Counted from the first letter of the stretch, positions 22,973-36,440 are shown. The stretch is DNA of 64,000 nucleotides from Takifugu bimaculatus (GCA_004026145.2 CP034992.1:1785927-1849926), one strand, 5' to 3'. Notes: generated from the sequence alone by a model not told the origin. Made by a program: numbers and translations.

Positions 22973-25900
22973 TCACTGAGACCTGTCTGGCTCGATCTTG
23001 GACTCTCCGTTCTGTTTGTCGCTGGACTTCTGAGACAAGCGGGTGGACACAGTGGCTGCCTGCACCACTGCTTTGAAGCTGCGCTTTCTCTTCTGGACGT
23101 TCTGCTCCGGGTGGAAGATGATGACATAGACCTTGGGTATGTAGAGCATGCCCAGGGATACGGTGGCGCTCAGGCTCATGGAGACAGTCAAGGTCGTGGT
23201 TTGGATGAACATCTGGAAGAAATATGCCACATCTCAGATGGAACGCCATCCCATACCGAGCAAAAAGCAGATTTCAGGTTTGATATTCTGACACAATGCA
23301 GCTCTTACAAGTTAAATCTCAAAGCACAGTTGGCGGCGCTTCTCCCCTGATGAATGATTAAGGACCAGTATGTACTTTAGGCTGTAAAAAGGATTTATTT
23401 ATGGGCTCTGACCATTTTTCCTCACCACTGCCTGTCCTCTCGTTGCAGATTTGACACTACAATCACAACCGACTTCTCCTGACATCAATTTTCTGAAAAA
23501 TGATGAACTTAAATATTCAAGCAAACTGTAAAGAAATGAAGCCACGTGTGCCATAAATAAGATATATTTGTTCCATAAATTAGTCATCAATCACACACCA
23601 TCCACTGCAGTCAGGTCTGACGTCGGCATGCTGGAGCCTCCTTCCTGTCATGCTTTTCAGCTCCATTCTGTGACCTCTATAGTTTCTAAAGGACCTGATT
23701 TATGGTCTGTGTTCATGCACTTGGCCCGAGGCGACACTCGCCCACTTCTTCCGCGCAGAAATCAAACAGGTAAATCGCCACCTCGTGCACGCGGCTTCAC
23801 ACATGAGAGGATGATTTATCATTTTTCATATTTCAATAAGCCTGTTAACGCCTATATTTAGCTCCTTCCTTTAAAGTGACGATTACTTGAATGCCGATGG
23901 GGGGGCGCTGACCGTCATCCCTGATGTCCCTTAGCTAATCTGACCTCCTTTCATTTCCCTCCCTCACTGCACTTAATTCATTCCATTTCCATTTATAAGG
24001 AGGTGAAAAGATCTTGAAAGTTCCTCGGGCTTTAATTGTTTCAGCCTGACTGGTTCATAATAAAGCTCTTTATGAGTTTCCCAAACAGTCCTCCATCAGC
24101 AACATAGTTCAGAGAAACAGTCCCAAAGGTCGCTTATCGTATGAGTACAGCAGGAAACGCGTGTTACTGTGACAGGAAGCAAAACTTATTGACGCAATAG
24201 TTTCTGTGATCATTAGCGGAGGGCAAAGAGGAGAAAGAGACAAAGGAAGTGTCACTGCCTCCTACCTTCTCCGTAGACTGCGCTGTGCCAAAGAAGATGG
24301 GCACGAAGGCCAGCCAGACGATGCAGGTGGTGTACATGGTGAAGCCGATGGGCTTGGCCTCGTTGAAGGTCTCTGGGACCCCTCTGCTCTTGATGGCGTA
24401 CACCGTGCAGGTGATCATCAGCACCAGACTGTAGCTCAGACATAAGATGAGGGAGAGGTCAGACATGTCGCACTTCAGGACTCCGCGGGCAAACTCCGGA
24501 TTCGGGGGCTTCTGCTCTTCGTAGTCGATGATGGTGTGCGGAGGCATCACGCCAAACCAGATGAAGACCCCGAGAAGCTGCGAGAAGGAGCACGGGGGCT
24601 GGGGTTAGCAGAGGCTTCGCAGCAGATCGTGCACGTGAATGCGCATGTATACCTGCACTGAGATGAGTATGAAGGTGATAATCAGCTGGGAGGTGGGGCT
24701 GATAAATTTCGGGGGCGTGACTGACTTTTTGCCCTGCTCAAAGATCCGGTAGATCCGGTTGGTCTTGGTGAGCATGGCCGAGTAGCTGATGCACATGCCG
24801 AGCCCCAGAAACAGCCTGCGGAAGGCACACACAGCCACACTTGGCTCGGCGATCATGAGGAAGGTGATGAGGTAGATGAGGAAAATGCCCGTAAGCAACA
24901 CGTAGCTGAGCTCCCTGCCAGAGGCTCGAACGATGGGCGTGTCGTTGAAGCGGATGAAGGTGGCGATGACCCCAGTGGTGGCCAGGATGCCCAGGATGGC
25001 CAGGAAGACGGGGATAATGGCCCAGGGTGAGCTCCACTCCAGCTTGATGATGGGTGTGGGTCGACAGCCGGTGCGGTTCTTTAACGGCCTCATGTCGTAG
25101 GGGCACATGTCGCAGGTGAACTCGTCCAGGAGGTACTGGTAGCCGTCACAGAGCTCACAGTGCCAACAGCAGGGAACGCCCTTCACCATCTTTTTCCTCT
25201 CTCCAGATTCGCAGGGGAAGCTGCACACCGACTCTGGGATCTTGCGGTCGCCGCCTGACCACTGCATCTCCTCCAACTGGGTGGACGGACAAACAAAGAT
25301 TCCATCACACGACACACATGCACGAGCTACAATAACAGGTAGAGCTATTAACCAAGTTAGAGGGACACAAATGTCTCCAAACTGAGAGCAGAATAGTTAC
25401 GTTGAGCCGGAGGTGGTTGGTCCACTGGCCGATGTTCCTGTAACCAGGGTTACTGATGTTGGACATTTGGTACTGGAAGATGTCATAACGACCGGGCGCA
25501 TCCCCGTTCTCATTGAACATTACTCCAGTCCCTGCACTTCCTGTTCAGTGAGAACAGACATCAAATTAGTTGTTTTCTTCGGAAAGAGAGATTAAAGAAT
25601 CCAGGTTGTCTCAGATGGAGACACGTGACCCCCCCCCCCCTCCCCCCACCTGCATCACCCACATGCTGCAGAGTGAAATTCATGTTTGCTTTCTGCAGAG
25701 TTGTGCAGCCGAGTGAACGCTGAGTGCAGGATGCTCTTTAGGTTGTCGTGGGCACAGACAGTCCTTTCAGTACGCTCTGCTCTGCTGCTCTAACGTGATT
25801 GAATGTTCCTCCCAGGTCCCTGCAGGCGACCATTCAGAAAATCTTTCATAGAAGACAAGGTCACCCAGCGAATGGAGGGCAGTAAATAGGATGCTCTCAT

Positions 25901-28900
25901 AGAATGCTGTTCTATCTTTTTCTTCAAACTAACTTTTCCATGAAAGGTGAAGATGAAAGGGATCGCTGTTGTGTGTACAGGAAGAGCAAAGAGTCAGCCC
26001 TCAGGAGCGTGATACGCTTTGAGGAAAGGTTCTGTAGCTAGACGCATTCCCACTTTTAATCTGTTTTCTTTTTTTCAAATATTCTTCTTTTCAAAACTTT
26101 TAAGTCGTGAAGGAGCAGAGATGGAAAAGCACAAGGCTTATCGCTTATGGCTGTCACGTCCGATTTAAAAGCCGTTGGCAGCGATCACGTTACGACACCT
26201 TAGGAAGAAAAGATGGACCCGTTTGCAGGAAGAGTCGGTGCGTTCGAATGTAAACGGTTTGTTTGAAGATGGAGAGAATGAGAACTTTTCTGTTTGCTCC
26301 TGTGACACTGGTGGTTGACCTTGACAAATGAGAGAGGAGGGAAGGCTGGAGACACACAAAGAGGACAGGACAAAGGCTTAATGTTGCGGATGGACGGGAG
26401 ATGTTCGATTTTCTGAAAGCTCACATTGTTTGCATTGTGTTTGCTTATGTGTGGGTTGGCTGTTGTTAAAGACGCATATCAGGAAGGTTCCATAGAAGGA
26501 GCCTCGCTTCTTTTCTGCTCGAGATTCCATCCGAGCTTCCTCCGTATTACCCTCTTTGTTATTGCGATAAGTGTGACTCCGCGGAGTGTCTTAACTCTGT
26601 GGCTTTGGCTGCCTTTGTGCTCCTGTTCCATCAGCCAACACAATCTTCCCTCTTCTGGAGCGACGCAAGCGGAGCGCTTTATCGTACAGATTATGATGGC
26701 GTGGAACGCCAAGCGCCGGAGCGCTCACCGTTAAAATTGACCCCTACGGATGTACTGGAGGAGCATGCGCCCTTCCACAGGGTCCATCTTGTCGCAGACG
26801 CCCATGGAGCCGGGGCAGAGGTCCATGTGCATGCTGTGCAGGGCGTGGGCCATGGCGTACACGGCATCGATTACAAACTGCACCTTGCCCTCCTGTTCGT
26901 ACTGGGAATCTCGGCTGATTCGCTCGTCACCTAACAGGCAAGAAAAGAGTCAGAAAAGAGCCCAATAATGTCGGTAAGGAGAATTATCAGTGGTGGAGGT
27001 CTGTCCCCACCCCCTCCCCTTTACCTGTGCATTTCCTCCGACCGAGTTCATACTTTATGCCAGGGCGGGTCAGCTTACACTTGAAGTCGTCCTCCCAGAA
27101 TTCTGCAAACCAGATGTTTCTTCTGTTGTTCTCAAGAGATCTCGAGGTGAAATACTGGTCGAAACCTGAGTCGACGCACAAAAAAGAAATACTCATTAGT
27201 GGTGGAGGTGACCAGTCAATGTATAGAGGAAGCAGAAAAGCACATGAGAAAATACAATAAAGCGCGACAGTGACTCGCTTTTCCTCATTTTAGGTGACTG
27301 GATGAAAATATTGCTTGCAGACTTGTGACATCATTAATTTGGCGCGATATTAAATTCAATCAATCAATGTCAGGAACTGCTCTGATCACAGATAATATCT
27401 TTGATTATACAGATTCCATCTGTGGGTAATAGAATATAGATGCGGTCTACCGTCGATCGAGGCTCTTTTGGGAAGGATGGTGACGGCGCCTTCTGCCACG
27501 TCTTCTTGATCTTGGATGGGGGAAATCTTGGCCCCCCAACTGTCTGAGCCCACAAACAGGAAGTGACCGGTCAGGTTGGACTTTTTGGCAGCCTGCAGCA
27601 CACGTCTGGAAGAGGACAGATTACGGTCCGATTATCCCGCAGGAGCCTTGATGCACAGTAATGACTGGGTGGTTTCAGCCACTCACTTGATGTCGTCCTC
27701 GTTGGCGAAGATGATGACTCCACGAGCGTTGGAGGTCTCCATCAGCCGCTTGATGATCTTGTCAAACTCCCCTGGTTTTGGTTCTCTTGGGATCTTTATA
27801 GATTGCGCAATACACAGACCTCCTAACGCAGAAACATTGAAAATGTGTTTTCATTTTACAACTGTGAATTTTGAAGCTTTTCTATATCTGTAATGAAAAG
27901 CTATAGTCTAGCTTGTTAGTATTCAGCAGAGTGTCTCCTTAGCTCTGCTTCTTCCTTATTCATCCACATTTCCTCTTTACTGAAGCTTTACTGGCCAACC
28001 ATCCATCCCATATCCAGGGAGGCTCACACCCTTTAGCATGAGCACAAACATGATCAGGCTAGCCATAATATGTTACTCCAGGACAGACTCTGCAGGTCCT
28101 TCGATATGAAATTGATATGACTGAGCTGCACCACAGAGGCCCACAGGAAGTCGTTCATCATGTTTGACTATTAAACTAAACTCCTGCAGACTCTCTCAGT
28201 CAATAATCTGAATCATCCTTTTCACTTTCCACAATAAACCTCAGTCCTGCAATTCTAGCACCTGTAAATATTGTTATTAATACCGTAATGTGACGACATA
28301 CACATTCCATCTATAGCATTACACAAGAACAAGGGCAGCAACATTAATTGCAATACAATCACTGGATGGTTCAATCAATAGGGCTGAGAGCAGGAAGAGA
28401 GGGAGGATGCCCTGGTCAACATATCAGTTTGCCTTTTTTGATCATATCCTCTGGCCAATGCTCCACTTTCCGGTGACCAGCGGTCTGAGACATGGATGGG
28501 GGCTTTTCCCCCGGGGACAACAAGGCAGTCCTGATGCTCTAATACAGATTGTAAAGACACACATACAAACAAACCAATGTGCTACTACTGTGATTAGAAA
28601 ACAAGAAGAATTTTTTTGATTCAACACATTCCTGTTGCTGCTATGTGGCTAAGTCCCAACACAAGCCTGGTCCTAGTCGAAGTTTCTTCCTGTTAACAGC
28701 GTTTTTCCTGCCACTTTCACTAGCTCAGGGTTCCTGACAGACAGTCTTGATTGTAACTTTTGAAATAAAGGTGAACTGAACCGAATAGTAAATAGTATTT
28801 CAGATATTTAAAGAGTCAAAGGTTTGATCATGACTTCATCCAACCACACACGACCTGCTTCTCTGGAAATCTGCTGGAAGGCGTCAACGCCGCTCTCTCC

Positions 28901-31712
28901 GTAATTTCCCTCAGAGGCCAGCGTAGAGACGTAGTTCCAGCCCATGGCTTTCACTATGTCCAGCATGGCCTGGGCCTGGTAGGAGTCAGGAGGCACCACA
29001 CGGGAGAAGAACTCGTAGCGGCTGTTGTCACTCAGCTCTGGGGCGGTGGACGCGTAGCTGATCTGAGGGATCTGAGAGACAAGGACGGTTCAGTGATGGC
29101 AAAATAGGTCGAGATAGCGCCCAAGTGAAATACAGGTGGTCGGAAAACCCGGCTGTAAATGCATTTGTTTAGAATAAAAATGAACAAGAAGATTAATTTA
29201 CGGGTGTGCTACATTTTAATGACTGTCTCCGCCCTGACCCTGCTAATGCCGGTGCCCCCGGCGTGGCTTAGCATCGGGCCCTCTGGAGTTGACGAGGAGA
29301 GAAAGGTAGACACAAGGGGTAGAGAAGGAGAGAGGAACGAGAGAACCATTTCACAGATTATCTAGAAGGATTATAGGGGTTTTAGTCAAATTACATTAAG
29401 CACAGAGGGAGAGACAGAGATCAAGAGACTAGAAAAAGGCTAGCATTTCTCAGCTGTAAGCCATACAATATATTTAATTCTGATAACCTCAGGCAGCTTC
29501 TCTCTGACACGCCCATCACTTTCATGGGTGAGTAAACTCCATTAAGATCGAATTAACTGGTCAGCACCAATGAGGGCAAAAATTAATCAAAGCTGCAGCA
29601 TTCCAACACGCGGCGATCTCTCCGACGTTTGCTTTTGCAGGGGAATCTGTGTCACTGTGACTGCGCTCAAATTTATGCCTAACAAAACGTTTAATCCACA
29701 AGCAAAAGCCAGAGAGGTGATCTGCACTTCGCCTCGTAAAAATCAATGAACCGTATCAGTGGCCCAGGCATCAGTTTCAGCTCAAACACTTGGGAAACGG
29801 GAAGATGAAGCTCTGGTCTTTATTCTTTAATCTTTAAGAACAAAATGTGACCTCAAAGCTCGTTTCCCAGGCAGGTTTAAGTACATTAGATACCTGCAGG
29901 ATAATATTAAGTCTAAATATATATATACACCAATATATAGTTATGTCTACACCGAGACACATGTATTTATAAGAATATACATACACGTATGAGTTCATGC
30001 CTGCATATGTCCGTACGTATATATGCACATATATATGGTGATGCACCTCTGGCACCTCTGCCCTGGCTCAGAGCAGATGTTCAGCGTATAGAGAACGAGG
30101 GTCTACAAGCATCGGCGGTGCAGAGGGCAGCACATATGGACGTAGGAGTAAGTACACCATTTAGCTAAATCTGCTCCATGCAGTCCAGGCCGCAAGTTGC
30201 TGTTATTCTATAACCAATGTCGTCCCGTCACACTGATGCTCTATTTTCAGCGTGGGGTCCTGAGCTGCTGAGAGGGGCTTAGCGGAGGTAGGGATCTATA
30301 ATTCTCCAGCTAACATCTGCCTTGGGTGCCAGCTCCCGCTCCTTGGTTGTCAGCTCAACATCCTCCCTCTCAAGAATGCAAAATTCACATCGGGACAATT
30401 TCATGCAAAACTTATTTGGCCAATTTTCCTCCGACTGGGGATTATTTTTGGAGGTCTCCAGAGTTCTGTGGGTAAGTCCACGGAACATGGCGTAATGTGG
30501 GATTTACAGAGTCGGGCCTCCATTATTGATATGAGCAGTGTAATAAATTATCAGAGGTCAATCGACAACAGCCGTGAACACATAGCGAGGATTAGCCTGC
30601 CAGAGCCTCCGCTGACAATGGATTGAAAATCCCGTCAAGTCTGCATCCATTAAGACCGAAATCATTCAAATTATGAATCACGTGAGATCGGGGGGAATAT
30701 GTGTCCGCTGTCTGTTTAAAAAGCAACAATATGGCAATACACATCCAGAAATATGACCGCTTTAATGGCCTTAATCTATTGTTGTGTAAATCCTAACTGC
30801 AATTGATGTCGCCGCGCTTAAAAGTGAAGTTCGCCATCGATACGACCTCATAATTAGGAGTGAGCTAATAGTTGTAACGCAAAAGTGAGTTTGGTGATGG
30901 AAAAGAATCACCATCGAGCTCCATGTGCCGGAGTAAACCAGCAGCAGCGCTGCCACCGGTTCGGCTTTGCTGCTCTGAACTCCGCTGGTGCCGTTTAGCT
31001 TCAGATGCAAGCAAACCTGAAGAGGATGCAACAGATTTGACCCTCAAACAGGCACCAGCAGCTGGTCATCTGAGAGGGTCCATGTGCTGGATATGCTAGA
31101 GGAAAGCATCAAAATCTAAAGGTTAAACTGCCTCTCGACTGGTGGGTCACGTGCACGTGCGCCGCACAAGACAGAGAAAAGAAAACTCACAGCGAACAGT
31201 CTGAGAACGTTGGCCACCATGATGGACACGGAGCTGCCAGAGGCGCCGATCACTCCCACCACCCTCTCCGGTTTGGGGATAATGGGAGGCTCGCCGTTTG
31301 AGCAACGCACATCGGAATTATCCTTCTGGATGAGGGCCTGCACGAAGGTGAGCGACTGCTCCAGGGCGTAGGTGTCTCTGGAGCAGGTGTCCAGGATCCT
31401 GGCCCCCAGCGTGATGTTGGGCAGCAAATCCGGGTCGCTGTTGATCTGATCCAAGGCGTACATCATGGCCTCCAGCCGGTGGATCCCCTTTTCCTTCTTG
31501 ACTTCCCCACAGGGCACCCCGGCGGGACCCCGGGAGTGCACGGGGAAGAGCCCCCCTAGGGTAATGTCCCCCTCAATCTTGATGGACTGGGGCTGCGTGC
31601 CCTGCTGAGCCCGCGAGCCCGGGCCCACGCCAACCAGCAGCAGCCACAGCAGCCGAACCCACGCTTGGTACTCGGGAGGTGAAACAAGGGAAGAGTGCAA
31701 CTCTGTTGCCAT
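22973..31712 (-). CDS. grm6: Metabotropic glutamate receptor 6 (group III mGluR)
   Basis: Class C G-protein-coupled receptor; in other vertebrates GRM6 is the glutamate receptor of ON bipolar cell dendrites in the retina. Exons: 31712-31191, 29071-28855, 27822-27687, 27605-27451, 27165-27025, 26930-26729, 25540-25401, 25276-24653, 24577-24266, 23212-22973; about 895 residues. Order: signal peptide, bilobed ligand-binding domain (GGLFPVHSRG, LDTCSRDTYALEQSLTFVQA, GASGSSVSIMVANVLRLF), cysteine-rich linker (KGVPCCWHCELC), seven-helix region, short tail ending EPDRSQ. GRM6 is chosen over GRM4/7/8 by VPPDSYQAQAM, SEGNYGESGV, ANEDDIKRV, SLENNRRNIWFAEFWED, LEEMQWSG and KSVTPPKFISPTSQL. The exon 26930-26729 carries one extra base that breaks the frame (see findings). 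Whether this is the a or b teleost copy cannot be told. Confidence 0.94.
27960..28795 (+). mobile_element. Probable degraded interspersed repeat in a grm6 intron
   Basis: The stretch around 28640-28790, with GTTTCTTCCTGTTAACAGC and TTTTTCCTGCC, resembles a repeat I remember as common in fish genomes. The left part (CATCCATCCCATATCC, GATATGACTGAGCTGCACC) may belong to the same element. No open reading frame or terminal repeats are visible, so class and ends are uncertain. Confidence 0.4.
29072..31190. other. grm6: Large first intron of grm6
   Basis: The 2.1 kb intron after the first coding exon is the longest in this gene. It includes an AT-rich run of alternating purine/pyrimidine at about 29920-30040 (TATATATACACC, ACGTATATATGCAC). 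I see no exon or gene in it; large first introns often hold enhancers, but nothing here proves one. Confidence 0.55.
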
Positions 31713-33584
31713 GGTGATGACCAGCACAGGTACTGAAGACACCAGGCCGCTCCCTCTACCTTGGACACCTGAGGACAGTCAGACAGCTGGACTTTAACTC
31801 ATCATAACAGCAGGACATTTACCTATTTTTAGCCGTTAATGCTCCTCATAAGATCACTGTCCAGTTTTAAACCTGGATAAAAATTTTGCCCCTACACAGT
31901 TTATTTACTCTAAAGTCGTTTTCTTCGTATTATTGTTGTTTTTGTTGTTGTTAGTAGTAGTAGTAATTTGCTGTCCTTTGCTAATGCAACATGAGATTTT
32001 ACTCATTGGGGAAAAATACACAATTGTTTTTGGCATCTTTTTCCACGTGCAGGTGAATTAGAAATGGTAATAATGCTATGATGTTCTCATTTGTTCTGGA
32101 CCATTTTGTCCAATTATCTGAACACACAAAAGCCACATCCGTGCTCAGACTCCGAGGAAGCTCCAGTGGAGATTTTAGCCAGCACGTGACACGAGTCTGG
32201 GTGACCGTTGGAGGCTTTTATGGTGCAGAGCTGGAACAGGCTGGAAAACACCATCAATTTTGCACAACAGGAAAGATCAGGACAAGCTTGGTGGAATTTC
32301 ATGCTCCAAAAGTTGGAACGTGGAGGGAAATTTCATCTGCATGACAAAATGCACAGCTAATAAATAAATAAAATCTGTTCTGTAGGAAAAATTCAAATGT
32401 GTGTGTTTTAATCCACAGCGGTGCTTTATTCCCGATTGCAGTTTCGGAAGTTGTAGTTTTTATTTGAATAATCCTGCAAAACTTAGTGTTTAGTTTGAAT
32501 AATCTACAATTGAAAATGGACACATTTTTGTTAATTTTGGGATAAAGTTGTCAGGAGGCACCTTCCCTTACCTGTCCATTCTTCATTGACCAGCCTTTAG
32601 ATGAAGAACCACAGGAGCTCCTCCACAAAGGCCACCATCCATGGTCCAAAATCTGATTAAACCTTAGAGGCACGGCTCTTCTCTCTTCCCCAACACTAAA
32701 TCCTCTGTCATTTCAGGGCGCGCTCTTAAAAATCAACAAAACACCCTGAAAACAATGACGTGGAAAAGAAACACTTTTGACTGAAAACGACAAAATGGAA
32801 GGTCCCGACTCCTGAGGGTCCAGCTTTTAGTATCATGGCAGAAAAGTAGACAGAAAGAGCAACATTACAGCAGTGAGATTCTACAAATCACTGCCAAATC
32901 CTTTAAAAGCTCCCTCTCTCTCCGTCTCTCTCCCTCTCCGTCTCTCTCTCTCTCTCTCTCTCCCTCTCTGTGTTGCACCCGCTCCTTGCTTGTTCTCTGG
33001 CTGCACTAATGGCTACAGATTGGGATTATCATGCAGGCATCTGTGAAGAAAGCACGAGGATGACGAGCCTGTTCCTTTTTTTCCCCTCACACAGCTGGAG
33101 CAGATGCGGAACCCTCTCCACCCCCCAACACTGTGCTGGAACTCACTTTCAGAGATTAGATTTGATTCAAACCGTCTCTCAAACACACACGTACGCACGC
33201 GTGCGCTCCACGCACCTGTCAATGCAGCGGTGGAGAATTTCAAAGCTGCAAAATAGGTTTGTGCCGCACAGAATGCAGCTGGATTAGATTTATTATTTAT
33301 TCGATTAGATTTACGCTGGGGGGGAGCCGCCCCTGGATCAGTTTGCAGCCTTTTTGTCTGTACAAATAGATTCTTGGAGATATAATTACTGCTACTGTTT
33401 CAGCGTAGACGTTCAGAGAGAGCGTCAAACCGCGAGGCTTCCATCTGCTGGTGTCACAGAAATGATTCACAACAGGCAAATAAGGGGTTCCCACATCACG
33501 TTTAATCTCAAGAAATTAGAGAAATCATGTCTATCAGAGGTTTTCTAATATAAAACATGGGCGTGCATGTGTGTGTGTCTTAGA
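31713..33584. other. Intergenic region, grm6 5' side and comt 3' side
   Basis: Likely holds the grm6 promoter and leader on the left and the comt 3' untranslated region on the right, where TTATTTATT-type signals lie at about 33288-33301. A CT-rich run is listed separately. No coding sequence recognised. Confidence 0.5.
32911..32972. repeat. CT-rich simple repeat
   Basis: Imperfect CTCTCT/CCGTCTCT repeat about 60 bases long, roughly 1.2 kb upstream of the grm6 start codon. It is a polypurine/polypyrimidine tract. Confidence 0.9.
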
Positions 33585-34849
33585 TTAGCCCAAGAACACA
33601 GATTTCTCTAAGCCATCCTCCACTTTGGTGTACTCCAGGTGAGACTTGAAATACTGGCTTCTGTATTTCGGGCTGTTCCGGACATAATCCAGGTAATCGG
33701 GACTTCCAGGACAGATGACGTTGTCGGCCAGAAGGACGCTGCCTTTCCCGAGAAGGCCACATTCCTACAAGAGGAATGTAAGTCTATATGAGAGGCTGCG
33801 AAACAATGTTGATGAATGAGAATAAAACCTGCCTCCATGAGCTTTGCGTCAGGGAGGTACCGATCCTTCCAGTGATCCAGGAAAACCAGGTCAAAGGATT
33901 TCACCCCAAACTGCTCCTTCATTTTGGGAATCAAGTCACCAGAGGAACCTTCGACTAGGTGAACCTACAAAGACGAAGCTCAGTGTAAGTTTATCCTGGA
34001 AGATCTGCAGTTTAGGATTATTCAATCTATACATTTTTATTTTACTGGATGAGGAATGTACCTTTTCCTCTTGGCCCGCCCAGGCAATGACTTGACGGGC
34101 AATCACAGCAAAGTCTGGGTTGAACTCAAGAGTGATGAGCTTCGCATCAGGGGGAAGGAGCGTGGCGATCCGCACTGTGGAGTAACCACAGTAGGTGCCC
34201 AGCTCCAACACGGTGGCTGGATTTACCTCTGACACCACTGAGTCCAGAATGCAGCCTGTGAACCAAAGACAAAAGAGCATTCGGTTCCTTATTTCGCTCA
34301 TGCGAACAGTCGACTGATTCGCTATCTGTACCTTTTTCGTCCCCCACATTCATGGCCCACTCTGTGTATCTGCAGAACTCATCGATGGCTTTGACCACGC
34401 TGCGAGGGTCCCCTCTAGTGGCGTTCTTCTGTACTGCAGCCAACAGCCTCTGACCGTGTTATTAATGAGAAGACAAACAAACTGAAAGGGTGCTTTTCTT
34501 AAAAGGTGTGTCCTTTCTATTTAATTTAGGCGTAAACATGTTTACATGTATTTTGCTTTAGGGATGTTTAAATATGAATACTGGAAACTGTTAAGAAAGA
34601 AAAACAACTGTGCAACATTCTTCTGTGCCTGTAGCTGCTGCTGTGGTCACAGGCCAACACGGGATATTAAAGCCACACCTGCGGACGGGTGGATCGGGTC
34701 AGAACATCCAGCAACCTCTCCACGATGACGTCGTGCCACATGAGCGCCAGCCCTGCGTGATACTGCACGATGGACGGTATAACCCATCTGTACAGAATGT
34801 ACAGGAGAGCTGCGCCGCCGCTGCAACTGTAGAGAAGCGTCAGCCACAT
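33585..34849 (-). CDS. comt: Catechol O-methyltransferase, membrane-anchored form
   Basis: Transfers a methyl group from S-adenosylmethionine to catechols such as dopamine and catecholestrogens, using Mg2+. Five coding exons: 34849-34679, 34449-34332, 34255-34062, 33964-33833, 33764-33585; 264 residues against 271 for human membrane COMT. An N-terminal hydrophobic segment (about residues 1-30) is the membrane anchor. The methyltransferase core shows LELGTYCGYSTVRIA, the acidic ITLEFN, the metal-site LDHWKDRYLPD and ADNVICPG, and the late glutamate in SHLEYTKVEDGLEK. An internal Met in ALMWHDVIVE could start a soluble form, as in mammals. Intron 4 appears to use a GC donor (see findings). Teleosts carry two comt copies; which one this is cannot be decided here. 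Confidence 0.95.
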
Positions 34850-35349
34850 CCTGCAGCCAGAGCAGAGAACATCTCTTCAGTATGGCTCTCTGCATCAACA
34901 GACCATGAGAAACGGGCACCGACACGGCGCGGTATCAGCACATCTGCATGATAAATGACAGCTCGCCTCTCATCTGCCCTCACTCCCTTTTGTGCCGAGC
35001 TAATGAAATGGGTGTTTACTATGCAGCTCCTCTATCAGCTGATGCCGCCTGTTATCTGTAATAATCCCTGTGGAGTAAGAAGCATCCATAAGGAGAATTG
35101 CCGATGAATTTACAGACATTCCCATTTTCTTTGATCATTTGCAAAATTGAAGCAGATTTTGGTTGTTTTTTTTGGAAGCAAATCCCAGCAGATGATTTTA
35201 CCCATTTTATAAATGTGAGGTTTTACTCAGGATATCATACAAAATTAAACAAAACATCTTATATTCGGTGAGAAGGTTTTCTCCTGATCTTTCCGAAGCA
35301 TTTCTCTTCATGGTCAAGTTTGTTTCGTTTTATCTTCTCAACCACTTTT

Positions 35350-35522
35350 TCCCTTTCAGGGTCAGGAAAGGGCCAGCTTGCTCAAGGGTACCTTGGCAGT
35401 GCTCTGAGGTTTCTTCTGGCACCTTCCCCAACAACCAGAAAACCTTTCATGTTTTGCCAGCGCCAGGGATTGAACCAAGAACCCTTTGCTTCTCAGCCCC
35501 GCCCCCCAACCACTCTATCAAG
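35350..35522 (+). mobile_element. SINE-like, tRNA-related fish repeat fragment
   Basis: Contains AAGGGTACCTTGGCAGTGCT and, later, GCCAGGGATTGAACCAAGAA. The second resembles the T-arm/B-box of a tRNA-derived repeat, and the first is a phrase I recall from common fish interspersed repeats. Family name and exact ends cannot be given without a repeat library. Confidence 0.4.
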
Positions 35523-36331
35523 TTTGTTATAACTTTTAAATCAAAGGTGCTCAACAAAGCACAGATGTCCACCAACACCATGAATCCCCTTATTTAGGCC
35601 CCGGCTGATTCAGTAGCTCTAGCTACAGTCTGAGTGGACACAACCATGCACACAAACGGCTGTAAATCAAAGCAGCAGCCATGTTTGTGGCAGGTAAACA
35701 GATAAGAGAGGGGGGAAAAGAGAGCAGAAAACAACAAACTGGTGGATTCCGGAGAGTGCTGGAAGCTGCATCACCATGACTTCTGCAACTGTGGCCAACC
35801 AGCAGATGTTGAGTTAATTCGTCTTGATTCAGAGTTTGAGTTGCATGGCAACAGGCTGAGGGTTCAGAGCTGTGCCACAAAAGGCAGCACACATGGGCTC
35901 TGACCTTTACTTTAGCTCCCTCCTAGCGCGGACAAAGCCAGAGATTCTGGAGCAGAAACCTGGAAGATTCGCGATTTGGTCAACAAGTTCATCGTTCGGC
36001 AGCTTGCAGGGAGGACGACTGCACACGAAGACGCGTGCACGTCTACGAACAGGGCGACAGAAAGTTGCTCGAAACCAAAATGGCACATAAATGTGTCAAA
36101 TGTAGCGATGTCAGAATCAAGACATGATACCTTTTGTTCAGGAACTGTCGACGCGTTTCCTCTGTAGGGTCAGCGGATACTGAAATTGACCCCCCCTCAT
36201 TCACAGTGACAATATTTACCACGAATGCTAATCCAGAATTAAAACCGGTTAATCTGGAGCCCGCGCAAGCAACGCGTGGATGCGTGTTAGGCTTCAATGA
36301 GCCGCTCGGCTCGACTAGAGAGAAGACTTAC

Positions 36332-36440
36332 CTTGGCGAGGCAGAGGCGCTCCTACCGAGGGGAGAAGCCAGGGATCGACCACAGGATCGACCACAAAGA
36401 AACTCCTCCCTCTACTCTTCTGTGGCGCCCTGAAAAACCC
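36332..36440 (-). promoter_or_regulatory. comt: Candidate comt 5' untranslated first exon
   Basis: On the minus strand an excellent donor (GCCAAG|GTAAGT, exon end 36332) follows a CpG-containing stretch, with more CpG upstream at about 36470-36500 (GCGCGGGCGG-like on the plus strand). A good acceptor (CTCTGGCTGCAG) sits one base before the comt ATG at 34849, so the two could splice over a 1.5 kb intron. It also carries a short tandem repeat of GGTCGATCC. Confidence 0.42.

Noticed and set aside
22867..23249. Overlapping open frames in other frames of the last grm6 exon
   Set aside because: Shadows of the conserved FIQTTTLTVSMSLSATVSLG frame.
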